A stretch of 64,000 nt of DNA from Streptomyces coeruleorubidus (GTDB taxonomy: Bacteria; Actinomycetota; Actinomycetes; Streptomycetales; Streptomycetaceae), in assembly GCF_028885415.1 (NCBI RefSeq), contig NZ_CP118527.1:6944001-7008000 (forward strand), read 5' to 3'. The notes under the pieces are model-generated. The model was given only the letters and a program-made list of their open reading frames with translations, did no database searches and had not been told where the DNA came from. Shown here piece by piece: positions 62,326 through 64,000 of the stretch (positions are counted from its first letter, which is position 1; the number at the start of each line of letters is the position of its first letter). Made by a program: the position numbers and the translations under genes.

Positions 62326-64000
62326 ATGGGCATGACTCCCCAGCGTCGCGTCTTCTCCCGCCGCACGGCCAAGGCGTCCGCCCCCCGCCCCAGCCGCCGT
62401 GCCCTCCTGCTCGCCGCCGCGGCCCTGGCGGCGACCGGCGGCGCGACGCCCAGGCCCCGCGGCGCCGACCCGTACGAGACCCTCCGCCGGCGCTGGCTCG
62501 GCATCGCCCTCGGCACCGGCTACGACCCGGCCGCGCAGCCGTACGCCTCCCGCCTCGCGGAGACCGGCGAACTCGCCCGCGGCCTGCACTCCGCCATGGC
62601 CCCGGCGGCGGACTCCCTCTGGCCCGGTCACCCCTTCGACCCGCCGGCCGGCATCACCATGAGCTACGGCCGCCTGTGGACCATGACCCAGGCCTACGTC
62701 CAGCAGGGCACCGGCTCGACCGCCGACCCGGACCTCCTCGCCGGCATCCTGCGCGGCCTCGACCACCTCTCCGCCACCGTCTACAACCCCTCCACCACCC
62801 GCTACGGCAACTGGTGGGAATGGCAGATCGGCAGCCCGCGCCTGCTCACCGACATCACGGCCGCCCTGTACGACCAGCTGGGCGGCGCCCGCGTCCAGGC
62901 CGCCTGCGCCGCCGTCGACCACTTCGTCCCCGACTCGGCCCTCGGCGACTACTCCGGCACGTCCACCGGCGCCAACCGCGTCGACCTGTGCCGCTCCGTC
63001 GCCCTGCGCGGCATCCTCGGCCGCGACCCGGCCAGGATCGCCCTCGCCCGCGACGCGCTCTCCCCGGTCTTCCCGTACGTCACCCGGGGCGACGGCCTCT
63101 ACGCCGACGGCTCCTTCGTCCAGCACACCTGGGTCGCCTACTCCGGCACGTACGGCCAGGTCATGCTCGACGGCCTCGGCCGCCTCTTCGCCCTGCTCGC
63201 CGGATCCGACTGGGCGGTCACCGACCCCGACCGGCAGATCGTCCTCGACAGCGTCGAGCACGCCTACGCACCGCTCATCCACGACGGCCTGGTCATGGAC
63301 AGCGTCAACGGCCGGGCCATCAGCCGCGGTCACCGCACCGCCGACGACCGCAAGGTCATGCGCGGCGATCACTTCCACGGCGGGCAGCTCATCGCGGCGA
63401 TCGCGCTCCTCGCGGCCGGCGCGAGCCCGGCGGAACGCGACCGCTGGCACGCCCGGATCAAGGGCTGGATCGAACGGGACACGGTCACCCCGATCCTGAC
63501 GGCACGCCAGTTCGGCGTCGCCGACCTGGCCCGCCTGCACGCGATCGCCGCCTCGCCCGTCCCGGCCGCACCCGAGCCCACCGGTCACCGCCTCTTCGCC
63601 GCCATGGACCGCGCCGTCCACCGCCGTCCCGGCTTCACCGTGAACATCGCCATGGCCAGCAACCGCATCGCCCACTACGAGTGCGGCAACGGCGAGAACC
63701 CACGCGGCTGGCACACGGGCGCCGGGATGGTCTATTGGTGGGCCGGCGCGAGCGACCAGTACACGGACTGGTTCTGGCCGACCGTCGACTGGTACCGCCT
63801 GCCCGGCACCACCGTCTCCACCAAGCGCCTCGCCGACCGGGAAGGCGGTGAGTGGGGCACGGCCCGCCCGGACGCGCGCTGGGTCGGCGGCACCACCGAC
63901 GGCGAGTACGCGGCGCTCGGCCAGCACCTCAAGGGCCTCGGCTCCACCCTCCAGGCCCGCAAGTCCTGGTTCTGCGTCGCGGACGCGGTGATCTGCCTGG
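62326..64000 (+). CDS. Polysaccharide lyase family 8 (hyaluronate/chondroitin/xanthan-lyase type), cut by window end
   Basis: The frame opens at ATG 62326 (or 62332) and stays open to the window end, at least 558 residues of an expected 750-800. A twin-arginine-like signal (PRPSRRALLLAAAALAATGG) starts it. The PL8 alpha/alpha toroid is clear: NWWEWQIGSPRLLTDITAAL with the Asn of the active site, VDLCRSVALRGIL, and the catalytic His and Tyr in DGSFVQHTWVAYSGTYGQVML, then HRPGFTVNIAMASNRIAHYE and a YWWAGASDQYTDWFWPTVDW domain. It cleaves uronic-acid polysaccharides by elimination; substrate unknown. Confidence 0.9.
   Translation, partial: MGMTPQRRVFSRRTAKASAPRPSRRALLLAAAALAATGGATPRPRGADPYETLRRRWLGIALGTGYDPAAQPYASRLAETGELARGLHSAMAPAADSLWPGHPFDPPAGITMSYGRLWTMTQAYVQQGTGSTADPDLLAGILRGLDHLSATVYNPSTTRYGNWWEWQIGSPRLLTDITAALYDQLGGARVQAACAAVDHFVPDSALGDYSGTSTGANRVDLCRSVALRGILGRDPARIALARDALSPVFPYVTRGDGLYADGSFVQHTWVAYSGTYGQVMLDGLGRLFALLAGSDWAVTDPDRQIVLDSVEHAYAPLIHDGLVMDSVNGRAISRGHRTADDRKVMRGDHFHGGQLIAAIALLAAGASPAERDRWHARIKGWIERDTVTPILTARQFGVADLARLHAIAASPVPAAPEPTGHRLFAAMDRAVHRRPGFTVNIAMASNRIAHYECGNGENPRGWHTGAGMVYWWAGASDQYTDWFWPTVDWYRLPGTTVSTKRLADREGGEWGTARPDARWVGGTTDGEYAALGQHLKGLGSTLQARKSWFCVADAVICL

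Overview
The window is a high-GC actinobacterial chromosome segment and almost certainly comes from a Streptomyces. Third codon positions are overwhelmingly G or C, GTG and even TTG starts are common, and the gene order (gatB, a GGDEF/EAL gene, ilvB-ilvN-ilvC, serA, proline dehydrogenase/P5C dehydrogenase, leuB, ilvE, urease-like genes, agmatine deiminase, cimA) matches what I remember of the core chromosome of Streptomyces coelicolor relatives. I see no phage, IS element, CRISPR array, tRNA or rRNA gene.

Layout. 1-6.9 kb: gatB, a methyltransferase, an MMPL exporter, a GNAT acetyltransferase and small membrane proteins. 7-14.4 kb: a large LuxR-type (LAL) regulator, a PQQ-type sugar dehydrogenase lipoprotein, an aldo-keto reductase followed by degenerate repeats, and a 2-hydroxyacid dehydrogenase. 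14.4-23.4 kb: a membrane PAS-GGDEF-EAL protein, the ilvBNC operon behind a leader-peptide attenuator, and serA. 23.4-32.6 kb: an exporter/TetR pair, then a peptide-type ABC importer with a single fused permease and a Zur-like box, and a haloperoxidase remnant. 31-36 kb: a PucR-type regulator divergent from proline catabolism genes, and an AAC(2')-like acetyltransferase. 36.6-40.7 kb: a Tat-type phosphoesterase, leuB and ilvE. 40.8-46.4 kb: an NCS1 permease divergent from a urease-like/agmatine deiminase/TetR operon, with paired operator-like palindromes. 46.6-51.2 kb: a beta-propeller protein, citramalate synthase behind a second attenuator, and a Gly-rich membrane protein. 51.2-64 kb: a tandem-repeat block, two transporters with a TetR regulator, YdeI, trypsin, YceI, a glycosyltransferase, an HpnR-like radical SAM protein, an SDR and a cut-off polysaccharide lyase.

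How the genes work together. The backbone is branched-chain amino acid synthesis. IlvBN, IlvC and IlvE make Val/Ile/Leu, LeuB serves leucine, and CimA supplies 2-oxobutyrate through citramalate. Two units are preceded by short peptides rich in the regulating amino acids and then by Rho-independent hairpins: Ile-Leu-Val-Leu before ilvB, and Ile-Ile before cimA. Nitrogen scavenging is the second theme (proline oxidation, agmatine deiminase, urease-like enzyme, NCS1 permease).

Most unusual items: the urease-like/agmatine deiminase cluster with no urease accessory genes in view; the fused OppB-OppC permease with its Zur-like box; the GGDEF protein whose EAL domain looks catalytically dead; and two loci where a gene's 3' end appears to have been copied into decaying tandem repeats. 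All homology calls rest on motif recognition; no database search was run.
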